Assembly: GCF_000006565.2 (NCBI RefSeq)
Contig: NC_031474.1
Span: 868,001-932,000, forward strand
Length of the DNA stretch: 64,000 nucleotides
Reading direction: 5' to 3'
DNA from: Toxoplasma gondii ME49
Taxonomy: Eukaryota; Apicomplexa; Conoidasida; Eucoccidiorida; Sarcocystidae
The notes beneath the pieces are model-generated. The model worked only from the letters and a program-made list of their open reading frames with translations, did not search any database and was not told where the DNA came from. How positions within the stretch are numbered: position 1 is the stretch's first letter; the number at the start of each line of letters is the position of its first letter. Shown here piece after piece: positions 60,501 to 64,000 of this stretch. Both the position numbers and the translations under genes were made by a program.

Positions 60501-60579
60501 AGGGTGATCGGAGAAAGCGCAGGCTCTCTTGCGTCGAGGCTTCTGCGGTTCTTCGATCTGGGGCTGCATGGGGCTGCAT
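54596..60579 (-). CDS. THUMP-domain RNA methyltransferase (UPF0020/RlmK-L-like)
   Basis: Five exons in order of transcription: 60579-59980, 59448-57550, 56995-55920, 55313-55205, 54706-54596; 1,264 codons, all introns GT-AG with continuous phase. Families of this type bind RNA with a THUMP domain and methylate a base using S-adenosylmethionine. Residues 1-70 are rich in Ser/Arg and resemble a mitochondrial or apicoplast transit peptide. The THUMP/ferredoxin-like region spans about 75-240 (FLSVRKGLEPVLVREL; RVASFSSTLCNENRIRQ). A 550-residue Ser/Pro/charged insert separates it from the methylase domain. Motif I is intact (VWDPFCGDGG at 834-843), followed by GSDERALLLCAARQRVNSF as motif II. After another long insert, the motif IV position reads VLTRMPGRREGE instead of the usual TNPPYGER. 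The C-terminus (LLYERFGHLIASRDDWRAVY) is typical. Substrate RNA is unknown; a second start at Met53 is possible. Confidence 0.88.
57290..57320. repeat. (TA)n microsatellite, methyltransferase intron
   Basis: A TA array in the intron between exons 2 and 3 of the methyltransferase gene. The first intron of the same gene has further arrays at 59561-59582 and 59738-59775. Confidence 0.9.
57860..57940 (-). repeat. 15-bp tandem repeat inside the methyltransferase insert
   Basis: The unit GGTGAAGACAGTGCA (plus strand) recurs four to five times in tandem with degenerate copies on both sides. On the coding (minus) strand it reads as repeated PALSS. It sits in the long low-complexity insert between the THUMP and methylase domains. 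Confidence 0.85.
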
Positions 60580-60580
60580 G
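60561..60580 (-). repeat. 10-bp tandem duplication over the methyltransferase start codon
   Basis: The plus strand has gggctgcatg twice in a row. On the minus strand each copy carries an ATG, ten bases apart and therefore in different frames. Only the upstream ATG (60579) opens the frame that continues into the THUMP domain. Confidence 0.8.
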
Positions 60581-63500
60581 CAGCCCGCAACTCTCTGAGG
60601 GAGAAAAGGATAGGAACTTACACGAAGGAAGAGCGCTCAGGAGACGCGAAAGCTGGAAAGAGAAACGCAAGACGATGTGCTGAAGGCTTTTTGCTTTGTT
60701 TACGCAGCTGCGTTCAAAAACGCGTCTCGAGTTGCTTTGCGCAAAGTGCAACATCGAAACCGCTGCATGCGCACACTCGCCGTTTTTTTGCGGGGTCTCG
60801 CCAGCCGAAGACTCTGTTTTGGCAAAGAAAGACTTACAGTGTGAAACGTTGGCGACTTTGTCTTGGCGGTACTTCTTTCCCTCTGTGCTTCGCATGTGTG
60901 TCTTCATCTCCCTGACTGTTCCACACCCCCTAAGGTCTTCTTCTCGAGGTACTACTTCCGTAATACGCGTGACAAGCTGGCCGGACGCCTCACGTCTTTT
61001 TCATCGGACTTTTAAAAGGAACTGTCTTTAAAGGTGAGGATCGAGAGGACACTCTTCGTCTAGCGCTACTATAACAACTCGGAAATACTGCTTCTTCAAG
61101 ACGAGGATTGAGATGACGCTCTTTCCCGGTCCTTTTTCTCGAAATTCGAAGGAACGGTCTTTCTTTCGAAATGAAGAGACACGACGGCTAGACGCTGAGT
61201 GACTGTCCATTGTTCTTCGGCTTCTTGCTGGGCTGCAGTCTGACCGTTCTTTTGGCAGAACCTGTTCCGATTGTTCTCGGTTTCTCTCGCAGAGATTTGT
61301 CGGGACAGACGGAGTTGAATTTCCGTGCAAAAGTCTTGGGTCCTCTCGAAATCGGCGTTTCTAATGCAAGACAACGAGGGAGTGGAGGAATATTTGCACA
61401 GTCTCTCTCGGGGGAAACTCAGCTGGTCTTGTCACGTTAGGCAAGCAGTTTCGCAGCGGACGTTTGAATGTGGGGATCTGTCTGTAGACTCTAGACGGTG
61501 TTCTCGGCTTTGCTTTACAGGAGCGCTGCACCTACGATCCCGCCCATATGTCAACATTTGTGAATCGAACAAGGCTCATCCGGATACGAAAACACACATA
61601 GAATCACATCGATACTGCTGTGAATGGAAAGGCGCAGCGCGACCTATAAAGCCTGAACCTTGCTTTACTCAAAAAACAGGATTTGTGGAGGTGCGCCTGT
61701 GCTGCTGACACAGATGGTTTGCTGGCATAACGGGACCAAGATCTGGAAGACAAGGCACATCGGCCGAAAGGCAAGCGTTTTCGCGGGATCTGCGAGAGTA
61801 ACAGCAGCTTTACATCTGTCAATCTTAGAAAAACCACAAGCGCAAAAAAGCCCCTTTGTTGTTCGACGAGTGTTGTGCCAATGTATTGGAGATTCACGGC
61901 GAATTCGTCGTCAGTTTTTTTTTGAACCCAATTGCAGCCGACAGGTCTAGTATGCGTGTACACTGGAATTCTTCCGCATCAGTTCCTAGGCAGTTGCGAG
62001 TCGTCCAGCAACGACTCGAGTTTTTTAAAGCGTTCTCGAGAGTACCTGCGTTTACTCCAGCCACCTGATCTTTAGACGCGGTCGCTGTGTCTACGAAAGG
62101 GGAGATCTTAGCATTGAGAGGAGCGATTGTAGAAAATCTCCCCTTCTCTGCTCTAGGCTGTGGCGCTACTCGGCGTCTACCCAGGTGCCGAGACACTGAC
62201 ACATCGCCCATTTCGTGCAACCTTTTGAAAGTAAAGCATGTTTTATTGCTTTCTATGGAGCGCGCAAGGTTCGGGATTCTTCTACCTCGAATATGCCGCG
62301 ACACGCCCGTCATCTTGCTTGTAAAAGCAAAACTTAAATAGCGGTGTGTGCAAATATTATAATTAGAGGTGGCGTGGTACCCCGAAGAGGTCTCTGGTGG
62401 GCCCGCTTTGTTGATTTGTAGCTTCGACGTTTTTACCGTGATTCCTGGAGACTTGATTCGGGGTAAAGCCATTGTTCCTGCAAAGAGCTCAAGATCACCA
62501 TCGAACGGATATCTCGATCGTTGACAATTGACCGTGTTTTTGTGGAAAGTAAATGCCTTACGAAAGGGATTTTTGTTTTGCTCGCTGAATACCCTGAAGA
62601 ATGCTTCCCTGAATAGCTGTGCCGCTTCTCCAACACGAGCGACGACGGCGAGCCGGCGTCAACCATCAACGCTGCGAAAAGCACGGCTGTTTCGCTGTGA
62701 AATTGCCCGTACCAATGCAAATAAACCAAGAACCATGCACTGACATCGGTGGACGCGGCTCATACCAGAGCGAACTCTGGAAGGTGTGTCCGCGTCTGTT
62801 GAACTGGGCAGTCGACTCTCGGCGAGTCGACAACCATCCTTGCTGTTTGCCTGTTGGCTTCGAACGCGTAATGCGTCTTCAGCTTGACAGACAACTCACT
62901 GTCCTTTAAATGACACCGGAGAAAATGGCTGTCACTGTGAATGTGTGTCGGATTAGCCGGACGAGCAGCTGAGAGAAGAGGCGACACCGCCCTGTTTACA
63001 AGGGTGATAACATAAATGTATACGTTGTGCCGATGTCGAAACCGACATGGAATACCGGTTGTTTCGCAAAATATTGAAGTGCGACACCTTTCGTGTCAGA
63101 ACAGACCGCAGATGCTCATGAGTGAAGAGTGGTGTGCAGCAGAAATCACAAAGAACTTGGATGTTTGCATCTCGTGCCGAGTCCGATTCAGTATCATAGG
63201 AGCTGCAGTGTCTGTGTTTATTCAAAAGGCGCACCAGTGTGAAAGAAGGGCACCGTAGACTCATCCGGAACTTTGGCGTTCTGTCCAAACGACCTAGAGC
63301 CTCCTGTGGTCTTATATTCAGGGACGAAAATGCCACACCTTGAACGAAGGGTACGCAACAGAAACTGCTTGCCTGGGGATTTGCGGGGGCGGCGGCGGGG
63401 CCACCCAGCAATTTCTGTTTCTTTTCCTGCGGATTTTTTGCGAAACCACGGAAACACGGCGGTTCACTCACTCCAGTTGCACCGTTGTGAATCTACGTTC

Positions 63501-64000
63501 ATTTTCTGAGACCTTGTAACTTGTTTTAAACGCTAACGTTCTTTGTAAATTGACACACACTTTCGTCCGCCCATGTTTTCTCACCATTGGAAGGCAGCTG
63601 CTATCCTACACAGGTAAAGGGGGACCATGACGATCCCGCAAAAGGCGAAAAAAAAGTCTTCGGTGTCTTCAGAAACTATATTTTTTAGGTTGCCTGTCAG
63701 CCGAACAAGAGGAATTTATATCTCCTCCGTTCTAATTTGATATACATATATGTATTTATATCTTAAAAACCGACGCCGCTTCTTTTCCTCGGAGTTGGAA
63801 ATTCACTCGGTGAACTTGGAAAGCTCTCTGTCGCTTCTTCTGAACTCATAGAGGCTTTCCTGGCGTCGCTTTCTTGGTCTCGGAAGACGGAACTACTCGG
63901 CAGAGAGCGAGAACGGCCACAAAGGGGTCGGAAAAGGAATGTGCTCAAGTCGAAGAGACAGGGCACATGAGAGAGACGCCACACACGGAATCCGACGCCT
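60580..64000. other. Upstream flank of the methyltransferase gene; no gene supported
   Basis: About 3.4 kb with only short overlapping open frames on both strands. The first few hundred bases probably hold the methyltransferase 5' UTR and promoter. A minus-strand frame at 63763-63984 with a polar C-terminus could be the last exon of a gene beyond the window edge, but nothing in it is recognisable. Base composition is lower in GC than in the exons. Confidence 0.45.

Noticed and set aside
63763..63984. Possible last exon of a minus-strand gene at the right edge
   Set aside because: Too short and featureless to support; only sequence beyond the window could decide.

Overview
This window is nuclear DNA from a tissue-cyst-forming coccidian (Apicomplexa, Sarcocystidae), most likely Toxoplasma gondii or a very close relative (Hammondia, Neospora). 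The evidence is: intron-rich genes with GT-AG introns, (TA)n arrays in many introns and flanks, frequent TGCATGC palindromes, Ser/Pro/Glu low-complexity inserts in proteins, and a gene whose spliced product matches the secreted metalloprotease toxolysin 4. There are no operons, ribosome binding sites or other prokaryotic features.

Layout. (1) 1-25674, plus strand: the 3' part of a very large gene for a HYDIN-type protein, the central-pair protein of motile axonemes. Its 5' end lies outside the window. I resolved 28 exons (about 2,580 codons). All 27 introns are GT-AG, and the reading phase is continuous from the first exon to the stop. (2) 26863-33698, minus strand: a seven-exon gene for a roughly 1,340-residue polytopic membrane protein with long Ser-rich loops, function not recognised. 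(3) 36000-49753, plus strand: a thirteen-exon gene for an M16 (insulinase-type) metalloprotease with a signal peptide, an intact zinc site and a C-terminal 28-residue tandem repeat, identified as TLN4. (4) 54596-60579, minus strand: a five-exon gene for a 1,264-residue THUMP/UPF0020-type RNA methyltransferase with a normal motif I and an unusual motif IV. The gaps between genes (25675-26862, 33699-35999, 49754-54595, 60580-64000) hold no coding region that I can support.

The genes do not form a pathway. HYDIN should act in the flagellum of the male gamete, the only flagellated stage of these parasites. TLN4 is a microneme-secreted protease of invasive stages. The methyltransferase probably modifies RNA, possibly in an organelle, since its N-terminus resembles a transit peptide. 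The membrane protein may be a transporter. Transcription runs HYDIN (+) and membrane protein (-) convergent, membrane protein (-) and TLN4 (+) divergent, TLN4 (+) and methyltransferase (-) convergent. All gene models were spliced by hand from donor/acceptor sites, phase continuity and family resemblance; none was checked against RNA or a database.
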